Position numbers and translations under genes: made by a program
Notes under the pieces: generated by a model
The model's input: the letters and a program-made list of their open reading frames with translations, nothing else
Told to the model about the DNA's origin: nothing
The model's database searches: none
Part shown: in pieces, positions 1-10,861 of the stretch
Layout: every line of letters starts with the position of its first letter
How positions within the stretch are numbered: the stretch's first letter is position 1
Assembly: GCF_000372725.1 (NCBI RefSeq)
Contig: NW_005201123.1
Coordinates: 1 to 64,000 of the forward strand
Source of the DNA: Emiliania huxleyi CCMP1516
Taxonomy: Eukaryota > Haptophyta > Isochrysidales > Noelaerhabdaceae
DNA: 64,000 nt
Reading direction: 5' to 3'

Positions 1-1
1 C

Positions 2-1270
2 AAGGCGATCGGCGCGCGGCCGTCGCGCAAAGAGGCGGCGCCCAAGGCGGCGCGCAAGAGGCCTCAAAAGGGCGCGGCCGCCGCCCCGGCCGCCGCCCCC
101 GCCGCCGCCCCCGCCGCCGAGGCGGGCGGCGGCGGCGGCGGCGGCGGGCGCAGCAGCTCGAAAAAGCCAAAGATCGATCCGGGGACGGCGCAGTGGGCGA
201 GCCAGCGCCCCCCCGCGGGCGCAGCGACGGTCGCCGCCGGGCAGGGGGTGCTTCCCACGGGGCCGTCGAGCTCGGCCGACGGCGCAGGGGGCGCCGCCAC
301 GCTGGGCGCGGGCGACGCGGCGATGCGGCAGCTGCTGCAGTCGGTGCTGCGGCCGCAGGCTAACGGGATGCCCCCGTCTCGCTCGACGATTGAGCTGCTG
401 CAGTACCTCGAGGGCGCGGCCCAGAGGACGATGCAGGGGCAGGGGCAGGGGGAGGGTGGCGAGGGCGGGCCGGTGATGCCCGCCGTCCCCTCCTCCAACT
501 CGTTCGCCTCGCTGATGAGCTTGCTCAAGAGCTCAAACTCGCTGCAGCACCTCGCCGAGCAAGCAGAGGCGGGCGGCGCGCCGGCGCCGGTGCGCGTCCC
601 ACTTCGAGACGCCTCGAGACAGTCCCGAGACGCTCCCCGCTCGGCCCCTCGCCAAGCACGCGCCTCCAATCTCACGCTTCCCTTGCCGAGTCCCACGGCT
701 CCTGTGTTTTGCGCGCACGCGACACCCCCGCAAGATGCCTACTAAGGTGGTACCTGCCTTATGCGCCCATCACACGTCCACGCCCCTCAGGGCACGTCCG
801 AGCTCAACCTTGCGGCGCTCGTGCGCGCGGCATCGAGCAGCGACATGGGAGCGTCGGGGAGCATGCCGCCGCCGTCGGTGAGCGCCATTTCAGAGAGCGC
901 GTCCGAGACGAACCCTGACCCGCAATGCACGAGATCCGGGCTTGTGCGAGTCACTTATGGGACACTTCCAAGCGACGCTCCCCTGGAGCCCAGCCTTCTA
1001 GCACCGCGCCGCCCCGCCGACCCGCCCCTCGCCCCGCGCCATCCGCAGGTGCTTCCGTGGTCGGGGGGGCGGCGGAACTCGTGGGGCAGCCTCACCGGCG
1101 CGCCGTCGACGGACGACTTGGCAGAGCTGACGGCGCTGGCAAACGGGCTCAAGGAGTCGCCGTCGGTGACGTCGCTGATGGAACTGGTGCGGTCGAGCTC
1201 GGCGGCGTCGCTGCTCGACCTCGTCGGCCAGCCCAACGGCAGCGCGACCAACATCGCCGGCCTCGAGTGA
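2..1270 (+). CDS. Ser/Leu-rich low-complexity protein, C-terminal part (5' end outside window)
   Basis: An open frame enters from the left edge and ends at the TGA at 1268-1270. The best model has three exons, 2-589, 791-877 and 1049-1270, joined by GT-AG introns that keep phase 0. The first part is basic (Lys/Arg-rich), followed by Ala-Pro and Gly runs. The rest carries several spaced copies of a short Ser/Leu pattern such as SFASLMSLLKSSNSLQHL, DDLAELTALANGL, SVTSLMELVRSSSAASLLDL. These could form amphipathic helices, and the basic start fits a nuclear protein, but I see no domain that I can name. Both introns begin with a weak copy of the next exon start. Reading straight through without splicing also stays open over part of the region, so the exon structure is moderately sure and the function unknown. 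Confidence 0.55.
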
Positions 1271-3355
1271 GCCGCCGCCCGCCGCCCGCGGCCGGCCCTC
1301 TGTGACTCTACTGCCGACTCCCATGCCGCGATCCCATGCTGCGTCGTGCCCATGCCCACGTCCAAGTCCTCGCCCGCGCCGTCCGCGTCCGCTCCCGCGC
1401 CACTCCCCTGAGGAGTCGCCAGCACAGCCGCCGCCGGCGCACCGCCGCCGGCTGGCTGTAGACACCGAGCCCCCGCCCATGTCGTGAGAGAAGCTCTGAG
1501 GCGGGGGCGAGTGCGCTATTGTGTGTGCGCCCGAGCCCGGCAACAGCGAGCGCCGCGCCCAGCGCGGCGCTGCGGCCTGGCTGCCGGGCGTGGGCGGGTG
1601 TGTCTACTGCTGGGGGGCGGGCGGGTCTCGGAGCCCCATCGCGGCGCCCGTCTGCGCGGCCGCGGTTCGGCTCTGACGCGGCGCCGCCCGTCCCCACTGT
1701 GACAGCTTTCTTCTCGTCTTGGGTCCGTACCTTCGTTGTTGAGTTATGTGTTTGCGCCGACGAGAAAAAAAGACGCGCGAAACCAGAGGAAAATTACGTG
1801 CAGGCCACAAGGCCTTGCCAGTCAGTTGCCTTGCCGTGTGAATGCTGAATCGTGTGCGTGAGAGAGAGGCGGCAGCACCCACTGAGCACCCACCCACGGT
1901 GCCAAGGGCACAAACAACAGCAGGAACAACACAGGCGACAGGGCACGCGACGTGAGGCTAGAGCAGACTGCTCCGCCTTTCATCTGTCTGTGTTAGTGCC
2001 AGTGGCAGTGCGCGCCACCGCCAGTCCGCCGTGCCCAGTGTAGTGTTGTGCGAGCAGCGAGGGTGGCCTTCTTTCTAGAATTTTTTTTCGGCTCCCGTGG
2101 TGTACCTGTGTCAGTGCCACTGCGCGCCAGTCCCGTGCCCAGTGTTGTGCGAGGGCGGCCTTCTTTCTAGAATTATTTTTCGGCTCCCGTGGTGTACCTG
2201 AACCTGTGTTAGTGGATAGTGCCACTGCCAGTGCGCGCTCCAGTCCCGTGCCTAGTGTCATGTGAGAGAGTTCACGATAAAAACTCCCTCGCACAGCACT
2301 GGGCACGGGACTGGCGCGCACTGGCACTAACAAATGAGAAAGAGGACCGCCGTGAGAAATGTCCGGCTCTTTACCGGATACCGCGGGACACGCGCGCACG
2401 GGTGTCTCCCCCCGCGACCGCGGCACGCAAATGTCAAAATTCAGACACACAGTCCTCAGCCTCAGCCCCGCCAGCCGCACAGACAGACAGACAGACACAG
2501 GGCGCGCGAGATTCAGCTCCCACTTGCGGCACCTCCGCCGCCGTCTTTGCCCGCGCGCCAATGGATCCACTTCGCAAGCAACAATATGGGCCATGGAGTT
2601 ACCGAGTACACCTGTAGGATGATCTTCCGGCGTGTTTCTGGCCTTGGATTCGTGATTAGCACCCTAAATAATGCCGGGGACCGCCCTTACCCGGAGAATT
2701 CGGGAGGTCGAGAAATCGACCCCTCTGGCAGCTGGTACCCTTACGGACTCCTACTTCACACATGATCAAGAACAGCCCCACCAAAGCACAGCCCTGCTCA
2801 GAGTAGTCATGGAGCACCTCTTGACGATCCAGGTAGCCTCTGGATCGCCACTGCACTCGGCTCCTGTCCAGCCGTCTCGGGCCCGCCCCCAGCAGCACGC
2901 CTACCGAGGCGGGTCTGTGCGTTGGTGTGGGCGGCCGAGGCGGTGTGTGAGCGGCCGGGCAGTCCAGCAGGGCTGCAGTGCGCCCTGTGTCCGCGCGGGG
3001 TGGTCAGGCTGTGGCCGGGTGTGGAGCGCGGCGGCTATCGGTCGACTATGCGGAAGCGGCCGTTCAAGCGAGGCGGCCGTGCGGCGCACGTTTCGACTTC
3101 TACCGCCGCTCCTGCTTGTGGCGGCGAGGTGGGTGGGTGCTCTGGCGGGGTGCAGCGACTCGGGAATTTAGGTGGCCGCGCAGGAGCGCGCGCCGGCCGA
3201 GACTGCGCCGAGTTTGAGCTGGGCAAGGAGTGCCAGTGCTTGCGGGGGAGCCCCGGGACACTCGTCTAGGCAGGGGTTGCCCCAACCCCGTCGCCCCCGG
3301 GGGGCCGTCGACACGACCGTGCTGGAGGTCGTGCTGGAGGTCGTGTCGGCAATCC
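1271..3355. other. Intergenic region with dispersed repeats, no supported gene
   Basis: I find no coding exon here. The stretch is less GC-rich than the genes. It holds copies of two dispersed repeats: 1893-1972 resembles 37562-37645, and 2040-2330 belongs to a family listed separately. From 2600 to 3350 it is unique-looking sequence that precedes the start of the dioxygenase-SET gene. Confidence 0.5.
2040..2330. repeat. Dispersed repeat family A (CCAGTCCCGTGCCCAGTG), direct and inverted copies
   Basis: The core GCGCCAGTCCCGTGCCCAGT occurs twice in direct orientation near 2110 and 2230 and once inverted near 2290-2325, so the block can fold back. The two direct units both begin with a TTCTTTCTAGAATT stretch followed by CGGCTCCCGTGGTGTACCTG. 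Related copies lie near 7660-7830, 20090-20240, 20505-20640, 40640-40700 and 62620-62720. Copies are diverged and lie outside genes, which fits an old non-autonomous element; no coding capacity is seen. Confidence 0.6.
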
Positions 3356-4959
3356 ATGACCCACCTCGTCGCGGACGGCGACCTCGCCGCCACCGCCGAC
3401 GACGCCGACGCCGCAGCGGACCTCTTCCTCGAGGCTGGCGTCTGCGTCTTTGAAGCAGCGCTGCCGCCGTCTCTCGTCGCCGCCTGCCGCTCGGTGCTCG
3501 AACGCAAGTCGCGGCTGCTGGACGAGCGCCTCGCGGCTCGAGGCGTCGACCTGCAGGCACCGTGGCGCTTCAACGAGGTTTGCCGCCGCCGCTTCGCTCG
3601 CTACGACCTCCGCGGCTGGGCGCTCTCCGACGCCATCTTCACCGAGTCTCTGCTGCTGTGGTCAGCCGCGCCGTGGCTGCCGTTTGTGCGGAGCGTGCTC
3701 GGAGACGACGTCAAGGAGCTGTGGCGCGGCGTGGTCGACAATCGGCCAGGCAGCGAGACGCAGGGCTGGCACCGCGACGGAGGCTTCCTCTTCCCGAACG
3801 GTGCCGAGCACCGACGCCTCCTCCCTCTCTTGACACTCCAACACGCGGACCCTTCCATCACACGCCTGGCGCATTCCCCGAGAGGACTGGTGGTGGGCCG
3901 CCCGCAGCCGCGAACAGCGTCTCTTCACGCTTCGAGCTTTAGCAGGCGTCGACCTGCCTCCGCACTGCCTGACCATCTTTGTGCCTCTGGTCGACCTGCT
4001 CACCGATGAGCTCGGCCCGCCACAGTTCTTCCCAGGTCAAGCCGAGACTTGGCCGAGACCTAGCCGAGATCTGGCCGAGGTCTGGCCGAGGTCTGGCCGA
4101 GGTCTGGCGGAGATTCGGCCATGTGTCTATCTGAGGTCTAGCCGAGATCCAGCCGAGGCCTAGGCGAGGTCTGCGAGATCCCACCAAGCAAACCACCGTT
4201 CCCAGCCGAGCGGCGATGGAGGGCTGCAGTGCGGTGAAGCGTCTCTTCACACCTCCAAGCCGTGAACAGGCTCGCAGAGGTGTACGCGCGAGCACCTCTA
4301 CACTGGCCTCGGCTCTTCACACCTCCAAGCCGTGAACAGGCTCGCAGAGGTGTACGCGCGAGCACCTCTACACTGGCCTCGGCGACGGCAGCTGCCACCT
4401 GCCCCACTGCACGCCGCAGCTGTGCGCCGACGCTCTCGCCTTTGACTACCGCATCATCCACCGCGGCCAGGCGAGATCGCCCCGAGATTTCCCGAGATCA
4501 CTCGAGACCGCCCGAGATCGTGATCACCGAGATCGCCCGAGATCGCCCACCCGGGATTGGCTGATAATGCCGGCGACGTTGCTGAGAACGAAGACTAGTC
4601 AACCATACTAGTGACAGTCATGGGCTGCGCGTTCAGCGCGTACCCCTCGAGCGCCATAATACGAGCTTCTCTCGGAACACAGGCTAACCTTAGCAGGGGC
4701 GCGGCGCGCCGCTCCAGGCCGATGCTGTGCCTCGTCGCCAAGCCTCCGCTCGCCTCTTCACAGCCGCCCGGTGTGAACAGGCCGATGCTGTACCTCGTCT
4801 ACGCCAAGCCGTGGTTCACCGACGTCCACAACTTCCCCTCCGACGCGCCCCTCTTTGCGGATCCAGACGCGGCGGTCGGCGGCCAACACGCCGCAAGCAA
4901 CGAGGGCGGTGGTGGGGCGGGTGGCGGGGCGGGGCAGCAACACGGCGAGCCGCTGCAGC

Positions 4960-4990
<31 letters not shown>

Positions 4991-5041
4991 GCCGGCTCAG
5001 CCGCCGCCGCCGCCGCCATCGCGGCCGTTACCAGCGCAGCA

Positions 5042-5133
<92 letters not shown>

Positions 5134-5146
5134 CGCAGCAGCAACC

Positions 5147-5184
<38 letters not shown>

Positions 5185-5185
5185 C

Positions 5186-5231
<46 letters not shown>

Positions 5232-6370
5232 TCGCCGCCCCAGCAGGCTACCTTTGCGTGGGTGCACACTCTCGCTGACGTCTCGCCCCCGTGCGCTTGG
5301 GACGACTCCGGCGGTCGCGTCCGCTGCCCGAGCGCTTCGCCGCCGCCGCGCCCGCCGACGCATGTCCTGTACGGAGGGCCGCCTGGCGACCCGTCGCATC
5401 AGTTGCTTGCGATCAGTGAGCTGGAGACGCGACTGCGTTTCACCATGAGTGTGGTGCTGGTCGCTGAGACGCCCGAGGCGCCGACCTAGAGACAGACCAG
5501 GCCGAGATCAGGCCGAGGCGCCCCAAGGCCGGGCTAGATCTAGGCCACATCTGAGTCGCTGTCTCGAGTTCATCTGTGAGCCACCCCCCCCTTCCCCTTT
5601 TCACAGGTGCAGCGCAGTTTGCCGCTCGAGAGCTTGCCGCCAGAGGCGTTGGCCGACGAGCTAACGCCGCCGACGGAGCTGCTGAGGCGGCCTTGTGCCG
5701 CCGAGGCCCGCGGCGGCTGTGGCACGGCGTCTCTTCACGCCTCTTGCCATGAACAGACGGCGGTGCGTCGAGGAGGTCCGCTCTGGTGGCGTGTCAGCGA
5801 CCGCCGGCGTGGACACCTCCACCTACGTCGCCCCAGATGCCCACGGCGGGCACGGACTGTTTGCGGCGACGGCGCTGCCGCGGCACCACATCATCGGCGA
5901 GTACACGGGCACGCTCGCGCGCGGCTTCCTCGCTTCCGACACCACGGCTTGTAGCGCGGCTTGCGGCACCGAGAGGCTTTCTGCAGCGCGAGCCCTCGAG
6001 GTTCTCGCCAACCTTCGGCGGGATTCGGCCGCATGGTAGGCGCCGACCGGTATTTGATGCGCTACCCGGACGCCGCGGGCAGCCTGCACCTGTCCGCTCG
6101 CTCCGCAGGCAGCCTCCTCAGCGTAGATGCGCGTCTCCCAGCAAGCTCTCGAGAGCTCCGCCTCCTCACCGTCGCGGGACTTGAGGCTCAGGCAGCCTGC
6201 TCCGCTTCGTCAATCACGCGCCGCGGGGCGCACCGGCGAACAACGCGACTTGCTGGGCGGTGCTCGTGGATGGGGCGTTCCACATACTCGTGGCGACGAC
6301 GCGTGCGGTCGAGAAGGGGGAGGAGCTCGCGTACGACTACGGGTCTGCGTATTGGGCGAGGCACGGGTGA
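3356..6370 (+). CDS. PhyH-family 2OG-Fe(II) dioxygenase fused through a Pro/Gln-rich linker to a C-terminal SET domain
   Basis: Nine exons close in phase to give 644 residues: 3356-3800, 3946-4035, 4340-4470, 4683-4717, 4781-5477, 5607-5686, 5757-5965, 6040-6108, 6192-6370. Residues 1-250 are a phytanoyl-CoA-dioxygenase-type fold: WHRDGG gives the iron ligands His139 and Asp141, and DYRIIHRG gives His219; FVPLVDL, QFFPG and RPMLYLVYAKPWF are family landmarks. Next comes a polyPro and long polyGln stretch (4950-5229). Residues from about 493 to the end are a SET domain: HGGHGLFAA, IIGEYTG, LLRFVNHA and GEELAYDYG. Known roles are 2OG-dependent hydroxylation and lysine methylation; substrates are unknown. 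Most introns are GC-AG. The link between the two halves rests on one phase-0 GC-AG intron (5478-5606), so two genes remain possible. Start chosen at the first ATG before the conserved N-terminus. Confidence 0.72.
4243..4382 (+). repeat. 70-bp tandem duplication spanning an intron 3' end and exon start
   Basis: The block starting CTCTTCACACCTCCAAGCCG is present twice, with a period of 70 bp. Each unit holds 27 bp of intron 3' end, finishing in GTGAACAG, and 43 bp of exon start. The second copy is used by the dioxygenase reading frame; the first is left inside the intron. Confidence 0.9.
5075..5229 (+). repeat. CAG/CAA trinucleotide repeat coding for polyglutamine
   Basis: An almost uninterrupted CAG array with a few CAA and CCG codons lies inside exon 5 of the dioxygenase-SET gene, after a CCG (polyproline) run. 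It encodes more than 40 glutamines between the two enzyme domains. Such an array is expected to vary in length between strains. Confidence 0.9.
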
Positions 6371-6666
6371 AGCAGAGCTCCCTTTCTACTTCACCATGAG
6401 CCAAGCGCTTTGGTGTGTTTGGGATTGGGTGTGGCTTTCTTATCGGAGTTCTCGCAGTCCTCGAGAGAGAGAGAGAGGAAGGTCCTGGTGCAGAGAAGAA
6501 TGTACAGGCACAGAGAGAGAGAGACGTACAGATTCGTACAGCGGTCCAGGTGGATATGAAATGTGTTTTATCTCTGTACTATGAGTCACGGTACTGACTT
6601 CTGAGTACTGTACATGCCACCTACAGGGTGCCGACGTAAACCACTCCCGACGCGCTAGAGCCGCCA

Positions 6667-7586
6667 TCACATCATCGACGCTCCCGGCCCCGCCTGCAGC
6701 GAGCCCCCCGCCTTGCCATTCTCGACTGTGTGGTCCGCGATGCCGTTCAGCGAGTTGAAGAAGGAGATGGCGCCGAGGGCGGCGATGCCGATGATCGCGA
6801 GCACCGTTTGGAGCACCTCGGGGAGCGGCGCCTTCCCTTCCTCGCCCGAGGTCGTAAAGAGGCTCAGCTGCTCCGTGCTGAAGCCGGCCAGCACCCCGAT
6901 GCCGAGGCAGAGGTCGAGGAAGGCGGACCCAGTGATGAGGCCAGACGCGGCGAGGATCGACTCGTGCGTGCGCAGGAACGCCTCGTTCGAGCTCTTGGTG
7001 CACATGCGGACCTGCTCGCCCGCGAATCGACACAAGGAGCCGACAAGGATGCCCATGCCGAGAGATGCAGGGAGGTAGAGCCCCACCGCCATGGCCATCG
7101 CAGGGATCTGTATGCTCTCGCGCGACACCAGGAAATCCGCAAGGACGCCGACGACGCCAATGCCAATGCCGACGGCTACCGGCTTGAACGGGACCTTCGC
7201 GGCGAGCAGCAGCCCGTCGACCAGCGTGGCGAACATCTGGCCCTGCGGCGCAATCAAGCGCTCGGTGCCGAGACCATACGCGTCGTCGGCGACGTACAGC
7301 GCGCACGGCACCACGATTGAGCCGGCCAGGCCGCCGATGAGCTGCGCGACGAAACCAGAGCGCGGCGGGAAGCCGCACAGCTGCAGCGCCTTGCAGTCCT
7401 GGCTGAGGTCGTTGGCCGCACTTACGGCGACACACGTGCCCGTGAGGACGTTCTGCAGTAGCTCGACGTCGGAAAAGGCGTTGCGTCCCCACGCGAGCAA
7501 TAGGAGGCAGAAGACGAGGGCGGTGATGAAGATGGTGCCCGAGACCGGCGACGCGGACGTTCCGATCTGGAGGGAGAGGACGGCGC
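6667..7586 (-). CDS. Oligopeptide transporter (OPT) family, C-terminal part; 5' exons not found
   Basis: The reading frame gives about 306 residues with several hydrophobic membrane segments and OPT-like stretches: GTSASPVSGTIFITALVF, LIAPQGQMFATLVDGLL, IQIPAMAMAVGLYLP and LGMGILVGSLCRFAG. OPT proteins carry peptides or metal chelates across membranes and are usually 600-700 residues long, so only the C-terminal half is here. The frame begins at an intron-type 3' end (an AG after CGTCTCTTCACAGCACATG on this strand). Immediately upstream lies a dispersed repeat (about 7620-7830) and then an unrelated plus-strand ORF, and I find no earlier exon. It is either a 5'-truncated copy or a gene whose earlier exons were displaced by repeat insertion. 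Confidence 0.65.
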
Positions 7587-7619
7587 CTAATCATGGACAT
7601 GTGCTGTGAAGAGACGCTC

Positions 7620-7830
7620 CTTCCCCTCCTCCCCTATCCCTCGTTTGGGTTGTCTGTTTTCTTTCTTTCTTCGGCTCCGGTGGTGAGCCGGTGTGTGTGC
7701 CAGTCCGCGCCAGTCCGCGCCCTTGTCGTGCCAGTGTGCTGTGAGAGAGGCTTATATCTTAAGAATTCTTTCTTTTAAGATATTTCTGGGACATGCACAC
7801 CCATTTCACAGCACTTGGCAGGACGTGAGG
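7620..7830. repeat. Dispersed repeat family A copy with AT-rich palindrome
   Basis: The stretch starts with TTTGGGTTGTCTGTTTTCTT, also seen near 10915, and continues into CCAGTCCGCGCCAGTCCGCG and a GTGCTGTGAGAGAG end like the copy at 2040. It contains a small palindrome, TATCTTAAGAATTC...TTTTAAGATA. It sits between the truncated transporter and the next ORF. Confidence 0.5.
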
Positions 7831-7984
7831 GGACGCACGTTCGTTGTCGGCGGATGCTGATTAAAAAGATTCACAAGACGGTGTTCTTTACGCTTTCTCT
7901 AAAACAAACGAAAAAGAAAAACTGCGTCGCCGGGACGCGTCCCAGATTGGAGGTGCACGCCCAAGGTGAGAGCGCAGCTGGCGC

Positions 7985-8602
7985 TTGGACGCTCATCGTT
8001 CTCGACTGGGTGCGCGACCTGGGCCCGCGCTCCCCCCGGCTATTGTCGCGATTCACATTCATATCTCCACCGACGGCCACGCGGCGGCGGCGGCCTCGCT
8101 CGCCGGCTCGATGTTGAGGCCTGTCGAGGTGCTCCTCGATCTGACTGACGACTCGCTCCTCACACTCGCCTTTGTCATCGGCGAGAACCGGGTACCGAGC
8201 GTGCGGCGCCAGCGTGCGCTCATGTGGGACTCGCCCATCACGAGTGCAGCAATCGAGCTGAAGGCACTGTCGTGCACATGCCACGCACTGCACACGCTTC
8301 TGGCGCCGCACTTGACGACGCTTCGCGAGCACCTCTTGGAGAAGCTGCGGTGCTCCCAGGGCAGCACCGACGTTACCCGCAGAAGGCTCGCCGACCAGAC
8401 CCTGCTGCTCTGGCGCTCGGCGCTTCTGAAACCTCAGCACCGTTGCGCTGCCCTGGCTGAGGACAGGGTGGCTGTGAACCCTGCCCAGCTAGCGGCCACC
8501 GAGCGCGAGATCGCAGCCCTCACGCTGCCTGCCGATGGCAGAGCACGCCCACGCTCGCGCACCACGCGAAGTCGCCTAAAGCTCGCACCGGCGCAATCTT
8601 AG
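7985..8602 (+). CDS. Uncharacterised protein, weak F-box-like start
   Basis: A single open frame of 205 residues runs to the stop at 8602. No family is recognised with confidence. Residues 45-100 (MLRPVEVLLDLTDDSLLTLA, later ELKALSCTCHALHTLLAPH) have the spacing of an F-box: an early Leu/Asp pair, then a Leu-x-x-x-Cys/Ser helix. The C-terminus is basic. F-box proteins would recruit substrates to SCF ubiquitin ligases, but this is only a pattern guess. The start may be the ATG at 7985 or the later one at 8111. Confidence 0.35.
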   Translation: MDAHRSRLGARPGPALPPAIVAIHIHISTDGHAAAAASLAGSMLRPVEVLLDLTDDSLLTLAFVIGENRVPSVRRQRALMWDSPITSAAIELKALSCTCHALHTLLAPHLTTLREHLLEKLRCSQGSTDVTRRRLADQTLLLWRSALLKPQHRCAALAEDRVAVNPAQLAATEREIAALTLPADGRARPRSRTTRSRLKLAPAQS

Positions 8603-9256
8603 CTCGGCCTTAGCTCAGCGTTTCCGACACAGCGGTCACAGTGGCCGCTCGGCTACTACCTGATAGTCCTACCACATGGCCGAAGCTGAGCTGCTACTTC
8701 TGCTACGATATAGCCCATCACCTGGCCGCAGCTGAGCACACTCAGTAACAGCTTCACGCTTAGTCCGGACGTTGCTGTCTTTGTGAGCGTTATTGATCCA
8801 TTGCCAGGCTTTAGGGAGGGGGAGAGGGAGTAGGGAGAGATCTCCGGTAGCCACAGCTCGTACGCGATCCCAGGGCAGGGGGGTGTGGATTCTGGAGCTC
8901 TAAGGGGGGACAGAGAGAGGAAGGGAGATTGGTGTGCCTGTTTTTCGCGCTAAAGCATTTTCCCCCCTCTAGCCTCTAGGTGTCGAGCTCGAGACTCTAT
9001 ATTTTTTTGATTTTCGTTGTTGCGGCACAGCGAGAGCACGACCACGAGATGCGTTCAAAGTTCAATTTTGATTATTCATCCACTTTTTGTGAAATTTGGA
9101 CATTTCTCACACGTTGTGTGCTAGGAAAGCTGGCTGCCGCCCAAGGCATGGCCGTCAAGCGGAGATAAGGCGCGGAGATGCGGCGGTGAGTGCGGCGGCG
9201 AAACTGCGTGGAGAACCACGGCGCACCTGGCAGGGCGTCCTAGTGACGCACCCGCC
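8603..9256. other. Intergenic, no gene seen
   Basis: No coding exon, RNA gene or clear repeat is seen. The sequence between 8960 and 9120 is the most AT-rich of this part and lies just downstream of the ClpS stop codon, so it may hold 3' processing signals for that minus-strand gene. Confidence 0.35.
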
Positions 9257-10771
9257 TCACGCGCCGCCTCCGCCGCCGCCGTCGCCGCCGCCGCCGGGCC
9301 CTTTGTCACCGTCCGACTCCGGGGCGATGGATGAGGTGAGGCCCCACCTGTCGGCGGAGCGGCGGCGTGTCAAGGGGCGCGAGAAAGCTTTTGCTCGCCC
9401 CCCGTGCGACCGCCCGTGTGCCGCATGTCTGACTGTCGCTGTCTGGTCGTGCGATGACGGTCCCGGGGCTGTGCTGTTGTGTGAAGGGGGCGCGGGCGAG
9501 GAGGCGCCTCGACTGCACCTCGACTGCATCTCGGCTGTACCTCGGCTCTGTCCCTCGACTGTACCTCGGCTGTGTGCCTCGCCTGTGTGCCTCGGCTGTA
9601 CCTGTATCTCGACTGTACCGCAGCTGTGCCTCGGCTGTACCTCGGCTGTACCTCGGCGGCATCTCGGCGGCATCTCGGCGCATCTCGGCGACGTCTCACT
9701 TTTGCAGCTCCATGCAGTACTTCTTGGCCTGCTGCTTCCAGGTGATGGTGACGGTCGCAGAGCCCATCGTATGCACCTACAGGAGATGATAACGGGGGCG
9801 ATATCAGGGACGTGTCGGGACGATGTCGGGTCGGGGACGTGTCAGAGCGGTGTCGGAGACGTGTCAGAGCGGTGTCGGGGACGTGTCAAAGCGGTGTCGG
9901 GGACGCGTCAGAGCGGTGTCGGGGACGATGCCAGGGCGATGCCCCAGGGACGCGTCGGGGACGCGTCGGTGTGAGGTGTCTGGGGACTGGATCGAAGAGC
10001 CGGGTAGGCTCTGCGAAAGGGCCCTCTCGTACCGCTGGGTGTCTTGCGAGTCTGCGTGTCTGTCTCGCGTCCACCCATACCGCGTTGGTGTCCAGTCCGA
10101 GCCTCTGACTGTTCTTCGCCCCTCCATCTGTCTATCGCACCGTGGTTGTGATGCGGTGGGCCTTCTTCCGCGTGACCGTCTTGACGACCGAGACGATCGC
10201 GTAGATGACGTAGTCCCACGTGTGCACCTGCGCCGCACGCGCGTGCGTTGGGCGAGGCAACTCTGGCGGCGGCGGCGGCGGGCGCGGCGCGGCGCAGGCC
10301 GAGCGGCGCTGTCGTGTCGGATGGGGTGCGCTTTACGGCTGCGAAGGCCGCCGATCGGTGGCACCAGCGGCCGAGGCGAGGGCCAGCGGTAGGGGAGGTG
10401 CGGCGGCGGCGAGCAGCAGAGTGCGGGGAGTCTTGCGTCAGCTGGCGCACGTCATCGTTGTGTATCAGCAGCCGCCACATCGGCTCGTTTGCAATCTCCT
10501 CCTTGCTCATCTGCTTGGGCTCGGCCTTGGGCCGCTCCACCACCGCCGCGCCGCCCTTCTTCGCCTTCTTCTCCCGCTCCAGCCCCTCCTGCATCCACAC
10601 GCCACCCGCCGCAGCCGCTGCAGCCGCGCCAATCGCACCGCGCGGCCGAGCTGCGGCCGCCGCAAACCGCGGCTGCAGCAGCGGCCCCCGCGCAGGCTGC
10701 GGCCGCAGCGCTGTTCTCGCGGGGTGCAGCGTCAGCGCCGGCGCTACCAAGACAACCGCCAGCAGAGACAT
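9257..10771 (-). CDS. CLPS: ClpS-like adaptor of the Clp protease, probably plastid-targeted
   Basis: Four exons on the minus strand, 10771-10451, 10227-10141, 9776-9700 and 9347-9257, close in phase to 191 residues, all with GT-AG introns. The start is a hydrophobic signal-like segment (MSLLAVVLVAPALTL) followed by an Arg/Ala-rich stretch, as in a two-part leader for a secondary plastid. The ClpS core is WRLLIHNDDVHTWDYVIYAI, then KKAHRITTTVHTMGSATVTI, KKYCMELQ and GLTSSIAPE, ending in a Gly-rich tail. ClpS hands N-degron substrates to ClpC/ClpA. A longer N-terminus from an ATG at 10861 is possible but hides the signal peptide. Introns 2 and 3 consist largely of 11-bp tandem repeats. All three introns start with GTG like the exon that follows. 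Confidence 0.85.
9510..9695. repeat. 11-bp tandem repeat (CTCGGCTGTAC) in ClpS intron 3
   Basis: Units of the type CTCGGCTGTAC and CTCGACTGTAC are repeated with small changes and then pass into CATCTCGGCGG units. The array fills the 5' half of ClpS intron 3 on the minus strand. The period is near one helical turn, as in other introns here. Confidence 0.7.
9820..9970. repeat. 11-bp tandem repeat (GTGTCGGGGAC) in ClpS intron 2
   Basis: GACGTGTCGGG and GCGGTGTCAGA style 11-mers alternate through the 3' half of ClpS intron 2. A very similar array is at 52745-52840 in an intron of the RND gene, so the same satellite motif has arisen or spread in two unrelated genes. Confidence 0.7.
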
Positions 10772-10861
10772 GATCGCGGCGCGGCGACGAGTGCGTGAGC
10801 TGAGCAGCGCGGCGAGCTCTCGATCAGAGGCGCCACCAAAAGAAATCACACGCGTCGGCAT

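Noticed and set aside
4816..5399. Minus-strand polyLeu, polyCys and polyAla frames
   Set aside because: They are shadows of the polyglutamine-coding CAG repeat.
9096..9974. Plus-strand frame of 292 codons
   Set aside because: It is antisense to ClpS exons 3-4 and made of the 11-bp intron repeats.
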